Below are positions 1 to 8,446 of a stretch of 64,000 nt of DNA, one piece after another; positions within the stretch are counted from its first letter, which is position 1; each line of letters opens with the position of its first letter. A model generated the notes under the pieces. It searched no databases. It had not been told where the DNA came from and saw only the letters and a program-made list of their open reading frames with translations. The stretch is from contig NZ_BBMA01000004.1 in assembly GCF_000971215.1 (NCBI RefSeq), forward strand, positions 62,001 to 126,000. Reading direction: 5' to 3'. Made by a program: the position numbers and the translations under genes. Source of the DNA: Demequina silvatica. GTDB taxonomy: Bacteria > Actinomycetota > Actinomycetes > Actinomycetales > Demequinaceae.

Positions 1-1024
1 AGGCGACGCCCACGATCCTGCCGTCGGCCGCCATGCCGCCCTCGGTCGCCGGGTCGAGCAGCACGGCGTTGATGCGCATCTCCGCCGCGAGGTTCACGTC
101 GAGCACCGAGGCCCAGCGCGCCGCGTCGGTGTTGACCAGCATCTTGTCCCGCGTGATCCCTGCGTTGTGCACCATCGCGTGGATCCTGGCCCCGCGCGCG
201 GCGACGTGCTCCGCGATCCTGGCCCCCGCATCGTCCCCCGTGATGTCGAGCTGCAGCGCGGTGCCGCCCACCTCGTTGGCCACCGCGGCGAGCGCCTCGC
301 CGGCGGCCGGGATGTCGACGGCGACGATGGTCGCCCCGTCGCGCGCGAGCGTCCGGGCGATCGCGGCGCCGATGCCGCGTGCGGCGCCCGTCACCACGCA
401 GATGCGGCCCTCGAGCGGTCGCTCCTCGAGGCGGGACGCGGGCGCGCCGCCGGGGGCCACGCGCCACGTCTGGCCGTCCACGAACGCGGACCGGCCCTGG
501 AGCAGGAAGCCGAGCGTCGAGACCAGGTCGCCGGGCGCGACGCCGGGCCCCGCGTACACGAGGTTGGCGGTCGCACCGCCGCGCAGCTCCTTGCCGACGG
601 TGCGGTTGATGCCGTCGAGGGCGCGCGCGACGGCGTCCGCCTCCCAATCCGAGCCGGTCGCGGGGCGGGCGACCACCACGATGCGCCCCGACCGCTCGAT
701 GCCGCGCACGGCCGGTCGCAGCACGGCGCGCAGTGCCTCGAGCTCGGCGACGGTGCGCACATCGGTCGCGTCGACCACGAGCGCGCCGATCCGGTCGCCG
801 TAGCCGGGCGCGTCCTCGCCGGAGTCGACCACGGGCGCCTCGTGGGCGCGGCCCAGGAGCGCGAGCGTGTCCGCGACCAGCGTCGACGTGCCGAGCGGCG
901 CGAGCACGATCGCTCCGGCGGGAAACTCGCGGCCCCGGCGCAGGCGCGGCGGCTCGTGGAGACCGGCCTTGGCGGCCACCTTGCGGCCGACGGGTGAGTA
1001 GAAGGCCTTCTCGAGCGCGCTCAT
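1..1024 (-). CDS. fabG: Two-domain FabG-type 3-oxoacyl reductase (SDR), truncated by window edge
   Basis: About 341 N-terminal residues are visible; the C-terminus lies outside the window. The first ~200 residues form a weakly conserved domain. A short-chain dehydrogenase domain follows, with the NAD(P) loop TGAARGIG near residue 210 and HNAGITRDKM near 285. The catalytic Tyr-Lys part is not included. This architecture is that of high-molecular-weight FabG reductases, which reduce 3-oxoacyl-CoA or -ACP. The ATG overlaps the thiolase stop (ATGA), so it is translationally coupled and probably acts with the thiolase in fatty-acid oxidation or chain elongation. Family assignment is firm; the direction of the reaction in vivo is inferred. 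Confidence 0.85.
   Translation of the reverse strand, partial: MSALEKAFYSPVGRKVAAKAGLHEPPRLRRGREFPAGAIVLAPLGTSTLVADTLALLGRAHEAPVVDSGEDAPGYGDRIGALVVDATDVRTVAELEALRAVLRPAVRGIERSGRIVVVARPATGSDWEADAVARALDGINRTVGKELRGGATANLVYAGPGVAPGDLVSTLGFLLQGRSAFVDGQTWRVAPGGAPASRLEERPLEGRICVVTGAARGIGAAIARTLARDGATIVAVDIPAAGEALAAVANEVGGTALQLDITGDDAGARIAEHVAARGARIHAMVHNAGITRDKMLVNTDAARWASVLDVNLAAEMRINAVLLDPATEGGMAADGRIVGVA
227..236 (-). repeat. 10-mer GGACGATGCG, in fabG
   Basis: Read as GDDA on the coding strand. Confidence 0.95.
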
Positions 1025-2292
1025 CACACGGCCTCGAGGATCGCGACCACGCCCTGCCCGCCGGCGGCGCACACGGAGATCAGGCCGCGGGTGCCGGGGC
1101 CTCTCTCGTGCAGCAGCTTGGCGAGGGTGGGGACGATGCGGGCGCCGGTGGCGGCGAACGGGTGGCCGGCGGCGAGGGACGAGCCGGTGACGTTCAGCTT
1201 CTCGGGCGGGCACTCGCCGATGGGCCCGTCGAGGTCGAGGCTCGCGCAGTACTCGGGGTCCTGCCAGGCCTTGAGCGTCGCGAGCACGGTGGAGGCGAAC
1301 GCCTCGTGAATCTCGAACAGGTCGATGTCCTCGACGGTGAGGCCCTGGCGGGCGAGCAGCCGGCCGGTCGCGCCCACCGGGGCGAGCAGCAGGTCCGCGC
1401 CGCCGGGGTGGTCCACGGCGGCGACCTCGGCGTCGACCACCTTGGCCCACGGGGTGAGGTGGTGCGCGGCGGCCCACTCCTCGCTGGCGAGCAGCACGGC
1501 GGCGGCGCCGTCGGACAGCGGCGTCGAGTTGCCCGCGGTCATGGTGCCGTCGGGGCCGCCGAACGCGGGCCTGAGCGTCGCGAGCCTCTCCACCGACGTG
1601 TCGGGTCGCAGCACGGCGTCGCGAGTCACGCCCAGGTACGGCGTGACCAGGTCGTCGAAGAACCCGCGGTCCCACGCCGCGGCGAGCCGGTGGTGGCTGG
1701 CGGCCGCGAGCTCGTCCTGCGACGTGCGGTCGATCTCCCAGCGGACGGTGGTGAGCGCCTGGTGCTCGCCCATCGACAGGCCGGTGCGGGGCTCCGCGAC
1801 GCTAGGCGCCTGGGGGGCCAGGTGGCCGGGGCGGATCTTCGCGAAGGCCGCGATGCGCTCCTGAGCCGAGCGGGCGCGGGACGCCTTGAGGAGGATCCGG
1901 CGCAGCGGGTCGCTCACGGAGATGGGGGCGTCGGAGGTCGAGTCGACGCCGGCGGCGATGCCGTTGGTGAGCTGACCCAGCGCGATCTTGTTCGCGAGGT
2001 ACATGGTGGTCTCGAGGCCCGTGGCGCAGGCCTGCTGGAGGTCGCACGCCGGGGTCTCGGGCGCGAGCGCCGAGCTCAGCACCGCCTCGCGCGTGAGGTT
2101 GAAGTCTCCCGGGTGCTTGAGGACGGCGCCGCCGGCGACCTCCCCGAGACGCTCGCCAGCGAGCCCCGCGCGGGCCACCAGACCGTCGATGGCGGCGGTC
2201 AGCATGTCATGGTTGGAGGCCCGTGCGTAGGGGCCTCCCGCCTTGGCGAAGGGGATGCGATTCCCGCCGACGACCACGACCGTGTGGCTCAT
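1024..2292 (-). CDS. Acetyl-CoA C-acyltransferase (thiolase, FadI-like)
   Basis: The 422-residue product is a full-length thiolase. It has the nucleophilic Cys89 in CDLQQACATGLE, the GHPFAATG motif (His377) and the second active-site Cys408 in CAAGGQG. It cleaves 3-ketoacyl-CoA to acetyl-CoA and a shortened acyl-CoA in beta-oxidation. It starts 75 bp from a divergent TetR gene, and that gap carries three dyad elements, so repression by the TetR protein is likely. The downstream FabG-type reductase overlaps it by 4 bp. The reverse, biosynthetic condensation cannot be excluded from sequence. Confidence 0.92.
   Translation of the reverse strand: MSHTVVVVGGNRIPFAKAGGPYARASNHDMLTAAIDGLVARAGLAGERLGEVAGGAVLKHPGDFNLTREAVLSSALAPETPACDLQQACATGLETTMYLANKIALGQLTNGIAAGVDSTSDAPISVSDPLRRILLKASRARSAQERIAAFAKIRPGHLAPQAPSVAEPRTGLSMGEHQALTTVRWEIDRTSQDELAAASHHRLAAAWDRGFFDDLVTPYLGVTRDAVLRPDTSVERLATLRPAFGGPDGTMTAGNSTPLSDGAAAVLLASEEWAAAHHLTPWAKVVDAEVAAVDHPGGADLLLAPVGATGRLLARQGLTVEDIDLFEIHEAFASTVLATLKAWQDPEYCASLDLDGPIGECPPEKLNVTGSSLAAGHPFAATGARIVPTLAKLLHERGPGTRGLISVCAAGGQGVVAILEAV
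1131..1140 (+). repeat. 10-mer, in thiolase gene
   Basis: Coding strand reads ARIVPT. Confidence 0.95.
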
Positions 2293-2306
2293 AGCTCCTC
2301 CGTTGG

Positions 2307-2323
2307 ATCGGTGATTAACCGAT
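2307..2323. promoter_or_regulatory. Operator dyad ATCGGT-N5-ACCGAT
   Basis: Perfect 6-bp inverted repeat with a 5-bp spacer, 15 bp from the thiolase start on the divergent side. It is probably a binding site for the adjacent TetR regulator. Confidence 0.6.
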
Positions 2324-2349
2324 ACCGACGGTAGCAGATACCGCCGGTA
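2323..2349. promoter_or_regulatory. Tandem operators TACCGNCGGTA x2
   Basis: Two 11-bp palindromes, TACCGACGGTA at 2323-2333 and TACCGCCGGTA at 2339-2349, lie 16 bp apart centre to centre in the divergent thiolase/TetR gap. The second lies just upstream of a -10-like TATGGT (2355-2360) that is 6 bp from the tetR ATG. Binding there would block both promoters. Confidence 0.7.
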
Positions 2350-2366
2350 CTGGGTATGGTGGGGCT

Positions 2367-2990
2367 ATGTCATCCGATGGCCGGGACACCCGCTGGGAGC
2401 AGCACCGCGTCGACAGGCGCCGCGAGCTGGTCTCCCACGCGCTGCGCGCCATCCGCGCCCACGGCCCGGGTGTGGCTATGGAGGACATCGCCGCGCGCGC
2501 CGGCACCTCGAAGACCGTGATCTACCGGCACTTCGGTGACCGCGCGGGCCTCTACGGCGCGATCGTGGACGCGGTCCACGACTACATCCACGCGGGCCTC
2601 ACCAACGCGCTCGAGCTCACCGACCCCGCGGACCTCGGGCGCATGGCGGGGGACCTCGCGGACGCGTACCTCGGGCTGGTCGAGCGGGACCCCCACATCT
2701 ACCGCTTCGTGCTCGCCGCTCCGGCCGTCCAGGGTCAGCCCGACTCGGACCCGGCGGGACCGCTGCCCGGCATCATGGGCCGCCACGTGTCCGCCGCGAT
2801 CGGCGAGCGCCTCGAGCTGTCGGGGCTCGACGCCTCGTCGGCCCCGATCTGGGGACACGGCCTGGTGGGTTTCATCCGCGCCGCCGCGGACCAATGGATG
2901 GAGGCCGACCCCCGGCCGCCGCGCGCCGAGGTGGTCGCGCACATCACCGCCCTGTTCACCCCCGGGTTCAAGGGCGCCCTCGCGCACTGA
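2367..2990 (+). CDS. TetR-family regulator of fatty-acid genes
   Basis: 207 residues. The N-terminal helix-turn-helix is typical (IAARAGTSKTVIYRHFGDRAGLY, written here in part, residues ~40-62), followed by a ligand-binding domain of usual size. It is divergent from the thiolase and 25 bp upstream of the acyl-CoA oxidase-like gene, so the ligand is probably an acyl-CoA (inferred). No ribosome-binding site precedes the ATG; TATGGT lies 6 bp upstream, so the message is probably leaderless and autoregulated through the TACCGNCGGTA pair. Confidence 0.88.
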   Translation: MSSDGRDTRWEQHRVDRRRELVSHALRAIRAHGPGVAMEDIAARAGTSKTVIYRHFGDRAGLYGAIVDAVHDYIHAGLTNALELTDPADLGRMAGDLADAYLGLVERDPHIYRFVLAAPAVQGQPDSDPAGPLPGIMGRHVSAAIGERLELSGLDASSAPIWGHGLVGFIRAAADQWMEADPRPPRAEVVAHITALFTPGFKGALAH

Positions 2991-3015
2991 GCCCACCCTC
3001 ATCGAAGGAGCAACG

Positions 3016-4965
3016 ATGACGTTGACCGACGAGCCCACCGCCCCCGCCACGGACGAGCGCCTCACCACGCTCGGCGCCGCGCTGCGCACCGCCCTCGACG
3101 GGCCGTACGCGCGGGAGAGGGCGGTCGCCCTCGCGACCTTCCCGGCGGACGATGCGCTGCGTCCGGTCGCGTACGACGTCGAGCAGTCTCGGGACTGGTG
3201 CCTCGCGCGGCTGCGCGCCCTGGACGCGGCGGGCTTCGGCTCGGCGGGGGTCCCCGAGCGCGCCGGCGGCCACGCCGACCCGCTCGAGGCGGTGCTCACG
3301 TTCGAGACCCTCGCCAAGGCGGACCTGTCCGTCACCATCAAGTCGGGGGTCCAGTTCGGGCTGTTCGGCGGCGCCATCGCCAACCTCGGAACGGCGTGGC
3401 ACCACGACGCCTTCCTGCCCGGCGTCACGTCGATGGAGCTGCTGGGCTGCTTCGCCATGACGGAGCTGGGGCACGGCTCGGATGTCGCGAGCCTCGAGAC
3501 CACGATCACCTACCTGCCCGAGACCGACGAGTTCGAGGTGCACTCGCCCACGCTGGCCGCGACCAAGGCGTACATCGGCAACGCCGCCCGCGACGGCCGC
3601 ATGGCCGCGGTGTTCGGCCAGCTGGTGGTGGCGGGGGAGCGCCACGGCGTCCACACCATCCTGGTGCCGATCCGCGACGAGTCCGGCCGCACCCTGCCCG
3701 GCGTGACCGCAGGCGACCACGGCCACAAGGGCGGCCTGCTGGGCATCGACAACGGCACGCTCACCTTCGACCACGTGCGCGTGCCGCGCCGCATGCTGCT
3801 CGACCGCTACGGCGGCGTGGACGCCGACGGCACCTACGGCTCCCCGATCGAGGACCCGACCCGCCGGTTCTTCACCATGCTGGGCACCTTGGTCCGCGGG
3901 CGCGTCTGCGTCGGCGGCGGCGGGGCGATGGCCGCGCGCCGCGCGCTGTCGATCGCGACCCGTCACGCGCTGCGCCGGCGCCAGTTCCCCGCCCCGGGGC
4001 GACCGGACGGTGTGCTGCTGCTCGACTACGTGGTGCACCAGCGGCGGCTGCTTCCGCTCATCGCCCAGGCCTACGCCCTCGGCGCCGCCCAGAACGAGCT
4101 CATCGCCGCCCTGGTGCACGTCCAGGGCGATGACGCGAGCACCGAGCGCGATCAGCGCGAGCTCGAGACCTTCGCCGCGGGCATGAAGGCCATGCAGACA
4201 TGGTTCGCGAACCGGGCGGTGCATGAGGCGCGCGAGGCCTGCGGCGGCGCGGGCTACATCAGCGAGAACGAGCTCACCGCCCTGCGCGGCGACGTCGACA
4301 TCTTCGCCACCTTCGAGGGCGACAACACCGTCCTCATGCAGCTGGTGACCAAGGCGCTGCTGGGCGACTTCCGCCACGCGTGGAGCGCTCTCGACCGCTC
4401 CGGGGTGGTGCAGGCGACCACCCGGGCGGTCGGGGAGATGGTGATGGAGCGCACCGCCGCGGGGCTCATGCTCGACCGGCTGGCGAGCACCGCCCGGCGC
4501 CGCCCCGAGGAGACCACCCTGGTGGACCGCGGCTGGCACGCGCTCATGTTCGAGGACCGCGAGCGGCACTCGCTCGAATCGCTCGCGCGCCGCATGCGCG
4601 CCGCCGCCAAGTCCGGCGGGGACACGTTCGAGGCGTTCAACCGGCTCGGCCCGCACGTGCAGTTCGTGGCCCGCGCCCACATGGAGCGCGTCACCCTCGC
4701 CGCGTTCGTCAAGGCCATCGACACCTGCGCCGACCGCGAGGCCAGGGACGTGCTCGAGCGCGTGTGCAGCCTGTACGCGCTGTCGAGCATCGCCGGCGAC
4801 CGCGCCTGGTACCTCGAGCACAACCGGGTGACCGCGGGGCGGTCCAAGGCGATCGGCGACCAGATCGACGCGCTGTGCCGCGAGCTGCGTCCCCATGCGC
4901 TCGCCCTGGTCGAGGGCCTGGGCATCCCGCGCGGCTGGCTGACCGCGGCGGTGCTCGCGGACTGA
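3016..4965 (+). CDS. Acyl-CoA dehydrogenase/oxidase family flavoenzyme
   Basis: 649 residues, much longer than a classical ~380-residue acyl-CoA dehydrogenase and close to the acyl-CoA oxidase (ACOX) size. The pieces ELGHGSDV, HKGGLLGIDNG, RRQF and ACGGAGY match ACOX-type enzymes, and the catalytic base is probably Glu434 in TFEGDNTV. It introduces the 2,3 double bond in fatty acyl-CoA with FAD. The start was chosen at the ATG after GAAGGAG; the frame is open upstream but without a better signal. It follows the TetR gene by 25 bp, forming a beta-oxidation locus with the divergent thiolase. Electron acceptor (oxygen or ETF) is undecided. Confidence 0.85.
   Translation: MTLTDEPTAPATDERLTTLGAALRTALDGPYARERAVALATFPADDALRPVAYDVEQSRDWCLARLRALDAAGFGSAGVPERAGGHADPLEAVLTFETLAKADLSVTIKSGVQFGLFGGAIANLGTAWHHDAFLPGVTSMELLGCFAMTELGHGSDVASLETTITYLPETDEFEVHSPTLAATKAYIGNAARDGRMAAVFGQLVVAGERHGVHTILVPIRDESGRTLPGVTAGDHGHKGGLLGIDNGTLTFDHVRVPRRMLLDRYGGVDADGTYGSPIEDPTRRFFTMLGTLVRGRVCVGGGGAMAARRALSIATRHALRRRQFPAPGRPDGVLLLDYVVHQRRLLPLIAQAYALGAAQNELIAALVHVQGDDASTERDQRELETFAAGMKAMQTWFANRAVHEAREACGGAGYISENELTALRGDVDIFATFEGDNTVLMQLVTKALLGDFRHAWSALDRSGVVQATTRAVGEMVMERTAAGLMLDRLASTARRRPEETTLVDRGWHALMFEDRERHSLESLARRMRAAAKSGGDTFEAFNRLGPHVQFVARAHMERVTLAAFVKAIDTCADREARDVLERVCSLYALSSIAGDRAWYLEHNRVTAGRSKAIGDQIDALCRELRPHALALVEGLGIPRGWLTAAVLAD
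3147..3156 (+). repeat. 10-mer, in acyl-CoA oxidase-like gene
   Basis: Read as PADDALR. Confidence 0.95.
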
Positions 4966-5074
4966 CCCGTACGGGAGAGCGCTTCCCGGAATCCCTGGGG
5001 CGCCGGCGTGGTTGACTGGTCATCCGCGCGCTCGACGATGAGCGGACCCTCCCCTCATCACAGATCGGCGCCCC

Positions 5075-6334
5075 ATGTCCTCACTGAGCCCCGCCCGCAC
5101 GCGCTGGGCGCTCTTCGCGCTCGCGCTCGGCGGCTTCGGCATCGGCACCACCGAGTTCGTCGCGATGGGCCTGCTGCCCGACATCGCGCGCGACCTGCTC
5201 CCCACGCTGTACGCGCAGGACCCCGACGCCGCGATCGCCAAGGCGGGGATCGTCATCTCCGCCTACGCGATCGGCGTGGTGATCGGCGCCCCGACCATCG
5301 CGGCGGTGGCGGCGCGCTTCCCGCGCAAGGGGCTGCTCATGGTGCTCGCCGCCGGCTTCACCCTCGGCACCATCGCGTCCGCGCTCGCCCCCACGTTCGA
5401 GACCGTGGTGGCCGCGCGCGTGCTCGCGGGCCTGCCGCACGGCGCGTACTTCGGCGTCGCCGCCCTGGCGGCCGCCGACCTCATGGGCGCGGGCAAGCGG
5501 GGCCGCGCGGTCGCGTTCGTGCTGTCGGGGCTCACCATCGCCAACGTCATCGGCGTGCCGGTGGTCACGTGGGTGGGCCAGCAGTCGGGCTGGCGGATCG
5601 CCTACCTGGGTGTCGCCGCGATCTTCGCGCTCACCACCCTCGCCATCGCGCTGCTCGTCCCCAAGGCGCCGGGCGACCCGCACGCCACCGTGCGCCGCGA
5701 GCTCTCCGCGTTCACGCGCCCCGCCGTCTGGTTCGCGCTTGCGACCGGAGCGCTCGGCTTCGGCGGCTTCTTCGCCGTCTACTCGTACGTGTCGCCCCTC
5801 GCGACCGAGGTCACCGGCACCACCGAGGCGTTCGTTCCGCTCGCGCTGATCGTGCTCGGCCTGGGCATGACCGCGGGCAACATCGTGGGCGGCCGCATGG
5901 CCGACGGCGGCGCGATGCGCGCGGTGTTCCAGCTGTTCGGCGCCTTCGCGGCCTCCCTGCTGCTCCTCGGGCTCGCCGCGGGCACCGTCCCCGGCCTGCT
6001 GCTGGGCCTGTTCCTGGTGGGCGCGACCGCCGCCGCGATCTCTCCCGCGATCCAGACCCGCCTCATGGACGTCGCGGGCGACAGCCAGACCATCGCCGCC
6101 GCGGTCAACCACTCCGCGCTCAACATGGGCAACAGCCTGGGAGCCTTCCTGGGCGGCGCCGTGATCGCGGCCGGCTGGGGCTACCTCGCGCCCACGTGGG
6201 TGGGCCTCGCGCTGTGCGTGCCCGGCGTCCTCGCCGCGGTCGCCGGATGGGCGGTCACGCGGGTCCCGGTGGACGATGCGGTAGCCTCCTTGGCGGCCGA
6301 AGGCGACCGGGTCGCCGCGAGCCCGGGACGCTGA
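5075..6334 (+). CDS. MFS transporter, AraJ-like drug/sugar efflux family
   Basis: 419 residues with about 12 hydrophobic segments. The N-terminal GIGTTEFVAMGLLPDIA is characteristic of the AraJ/YdhP-like DHA1 efflux group. Substrate cannot be told from sequence. It stands alone, 109 bp after the acyl-CoA oxidase-like gene. The upstream gap holds an imperfect LacI-like dyad around AGCGCT (4973-4987). The ribosome-binding site is weak. One copy of GGACGATGCG is inside the 3' end (coding PVDDAV) and another begins 10 bp after the stop codon. Confidence 0.85.
   Translation: MSSLSPARTRWALFALALGGFGIGTTEFVAMGLLPDIARDLLPTLYAQDPDAAIAKAGIVISAYAIGVVIGAPTIAAVAARFPRKGLLMVLAAGFTLGTIASALAPTFETVVAARVLAGLPHGAYFGVAALAAADLMGAGKRGRAVAFVLSGLTIANVIGVPVVTWVGQQSGWRIAYLGVAAIFALTTLAIALLVPKAPGDPHATVRRELSAFTRPAVWFALATGALGFGGFFAVYSYVSPLATEVTGTTEAFVPLALIVLGLGMTAGNIVGGRMADGGAMRAVFQLFGAFAASLLLLGLAAGTVPGLLLGLFLVGATAAAISPAIQTRLMDVAGDSQTIAAAVNHSALNMGNSLGAFLGGAVIAAGWGYLAPTWVGLALCVPGVLAAVAGWAVTRVPVDDAVASLAAEGDRVAASPGR
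6271..6280 (+). repeat. 10-mer, in MFS gene
   Basis: Read as PVDDAVA. Confidence 0.95.
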
Positions 6335-6354
6335 CCCGGCCCGCGCATCGTCCC
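6329..6354 (-). repeat. 26-bp stop-linked repeat containing 10-mer (6344-6353)
   Basis: Identical to 36527-36552; spans the MFS stop codon. Confidence 0.95.
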
Positions 6355-6392
6355 TCCGGACGGCGCGCCACCCGCAGCCTGGAGGACCCGCC

Positions 6393-7010
6393 GTGACCGT
6401 GATCGAGCCGCCCGTCGACGTGAAGAGGCACGCGCTGTGGGAGGACGTGCTCGCGGTGCTGATCGGCGCGTTCCTCATGTCGTGGGGCATGTACCTGCTC
6501 AGCGCGATCGACGGCGTCACCGGAGGGCTCGCGGGCGTGGCGTTCCTCACCAGCTACGTGAGCGGCTGGGAGCTGGGGCTCGTGTACTTCCTCATCAACG
6601 TGCCGTTCTACTGGCTCGCGCTACGCCGCATGGGATGGCAGTTCACGGTGAAGACGCTGGCGGCGGTGGGCCTCATCTCTGTGGGCGTGGGCCTGCATCC
6701 GCACTTCATCGACGTGGCGTCGCTCAGCCCGATGTACGCGGCGATCTTCGCGGGGCTCGCGGTGGGCACCGGCATGATCGTGCTGTTCCGTCACGGCGCG
6801 AGCGCCGGCGGCTTCGGGATCCTCGCGCAGTACCTGCAGAAGACCCGGGGCTGGCGCGCCGGCTATGTGCAGCTCGCGCTCGACCTGTGCGTGATCGCCG
6901 CCTCGGTGGCGCTGGTGAACCCATGGATCCTGCTGTGCTCGATCGTGGGCGGCGTGCTGCTCAACCTGGTGGTCGCGATCAACCACCGCCCGGGCCGCTA
7001 CTTCGGCTGA
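6393..7010 (+). CDS. YitT-family membrane protein
   Basis: 205 residues with about five transmembrane segments. The repeated hydrophobic pattern and GITGGLAG-like turn (here VTGGLAGVAFL) together with NVPFYWLAL are typical of the YitT/YczE membrane family, whose transport role is unknown. It starts at GTG after GGAGGA. The end overlaps the convergent glutathione peroxidase gene by 13 bp. Confidence 0.8.
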   Translation: MTVIEPPVDVKRHALWEDVLAVLIGAFLMSWGMYLLSAIDGVTGGLAGVAFLTSYVSGWELGLVYFLINVPFYWLALRRMGWQFTVKTLAAVGLISVGVGLHPHFIDVASLSPMYAAIFAGLAVGTGMIVLFRHGASAGGFGILAQYLQKTRGWRAGYVQLALDLCVIAASVALVNPWILLCSIVGGVLLNLVVAINHRPGRYFG

Positions 7011-7498
7011 GCCGCCCCCACGGCGAGCGCCTCGCGGATGTCCTCGGCTATCGCAGCGGGCTCGGTGGTGGGCGCGTAGCGGCGGATGACGTGGCCGTCG
7101 CGTCCCACCAGGAACTTGGTGAAGTTCCACTTGATCGCGCCGCCGGCGAGGCCGCGGGTCTGCGACTTCAGCCACGTGTACAGCGGGTGCGCGTCGCGGC
7201 CGTTGACGTCGATCCTCGCGAACATGGGGAACGTCACGCCGTAGTTCGCCTGGCAGAACTCTCCGATCTCCTTGGACGTGCCCGGCTCCTGGCCCGCGAA
7301 CTGATTGCAGGGGAACCCCAGCACCGCCAGGCCATGGTCGCCGAGCTCGCGGTGCAGCGCCTCGAGGCCCTCGAACTGAGGGGTCAGACCGCACTTGGAC
7401 GCCGTGTTCACCACGAGCACCACCGATCCGGCGTAGTCCGCGAGCGAGCGCTCGGTGCCGTCGAGCGCGATGGCCGTGAAGTCGTGAAGAGTGGACAT
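6998..7498 (-). CDS. Glutathione peroxidase family thiol peroxidase
   Basis: 166 residues, thioredoxin fold. Peroxidatic Cys36 lies in NTASKCGLTPQ, with the family tetrad partners in FPCNQFAGQEPG (Gln) and KWNFTKF (Trp, Asn). It uses cysteine, not selenocysteine. In actinobacteria such enzymes usually take electrons from thioredoxin or mycothiol systems rather than glutathione (family knowledge). The start is the ATG 48 bp from the divergent Nudix gene. It may be shared stress-response context with that Nudix enzyme (inference). Confidence 0.92.
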   Translation of the reverse strand: MSTLHDFTAIALDGTERSLADYAGSVVLVVNTASKCGLTPQFEGLEALHRELGDHGLAVLGFPCNQFAGQEPGTSKEIGEFCQANYGVTFPMFARIDVNGRDAHPLYTWLKSQTRGLAGGAIKWNFTKFLVGRDGHVIRRYAPTTEPAAIAEDIREALAVGAAQPK

Positions 7499-7546
7499 GT
7501 CACCATCCTCGCACCATCGCGGCGCGGCCTGTGGGAGCCTGGCGAC

Positions 7547-8446
7547 GTGACCACGCCGCCCCCGCTGCCCGCCGACCGCGACCCGGGCGACAACTGGGCG
7601 GTCGCCCCCGACGGCACCCGCTACTGGGGCGCGTTCGGCGCCGCCGGGCTGCTCGCGCACCACGCGGAGCGCGGCATCCTGCTCCAGCATCGGGCCGCGT
7701 GGAGCCATCACGGCGGGACGTGGGGCATCCCCGGCGGGGCGCGGCACCACGGCGAGGCGGCGCTCGACGCCGCGCTGCGCGAGGCCGCCGAGGAGGCGGG
7801 GGTGCCCGCCGGGTCGGTCCATCCGGAGGCCGTCCACGTCCTCGACCGCGAGATCTGGACCTACACCACCGTGGTGGCCCGGGTCACCGCGGCCTTCGAG
7901 CCCGTCGCCGCCGACCAGGAGAGCCTCGAGCTGGCCTGGGTCGCGGTCGACCGCGTCGACGAGCTCGCGCTGCACCCCGGGTTCGCCGCGTCCTGGCCCG
8001 TGCTGCGCGAGGCCCTCGCGCATCGTCCCGCGCTGGTGGTCGACGCCGCCAACGTGGTGGGCTCGGTCCCCGACGGATGGTGGCGCGACCGTGCGGGCGC
8101 CGCGACGCGGCTGATGGACCGGCTCGCGACCCTCGCGGCGGCCGGCATGCCCGCCCCCGACTGGGGCCTGCCGCTGCACGCCTGGTACCCGCGCATCGTC
8201 GCGGTGGTCGAGGGCCGCGCGCGCGGCACGGCCGCGCCGCCCGGGGTGGAGGTGGTTCACGCGCCGGGGGAGGGGGACGATGCGATCGTCGCCCAGGCGC
8301 ACGCCCTCGCCGCCGCGGGGCATCGGGTGACCGTCGCCTCCTCCGACCGCGGCCTCCAGCGGCGCGTCGCGGACGTGGCCCGCACGCGCGGCGCCGGCTG
8401 GCTGCTCGACGCCCTCGACGCCGCGGAGCGCGCTCAGCCCGGGTGA
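7547..8446 (+). CDS. Nudix hydrolase fused to a NYN/PIN-like nuclease domain
   Basis: 299 residues. Residues ~30-150 are a Nudix domain with a complete box (residues 64-86: G-x5-E-x7-RE-x2-EE-x-G). Residues ~162-299 are a second domain. It has VVDAANVVG (Asp166), GEGDDAIV (Asp244, Asp245) and ASSDRGL (Asp267), an acidic-residue order like NYN/YacP-type PIN nucleases. The Nudix part should hydrolyse a nucleoside-diphosphate derivative; the second part may cut RNA (inference). GTG start follows GGGAG. The 3' end overlaps the convergent methyltransferase gene by 13 bp. A GGACGATGCG copy encodes the GDDA of the putative second active site. Confidence 0.82.
   Translation: MTTPPPLPADRDPGDNWAVAPDGTRYWGAFGAAGLLAHHAERGILLQHRAAWSHHGGTWGIPGGARHHGEAALDAALREAAEEAGVPAGSVHPEAVHVLDREIWTYTTVVARVTAAFEPVAADQESLELAWVAVDRVDELALHPGFAASWPVLREALAHRPALVVDAANVVGSVPDGWWRDRAGAATRLMDRLATLAAAGMPAPDWGLPLHAWYPRIVAVVEGRARGTAAPPGVEVVHAPGEGDDAIVAQAHALAAAGHRVTVASSDRGLQRRVADVARTRGAGWLLDALDAAERAQPG
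8275..8284 (+). repeat. 10-mer, in Nudix-nuclease gene
   Basis: Read as GDDAIV in the putative second active site. Confidence 0.95.

Noticed and set aside
4973-4987. LacI-type operator around AGCGCT before the MFS gene
   Set aside because: Arms mismatch at two of seven positions and no LacI gene is near; kept only as a remark.
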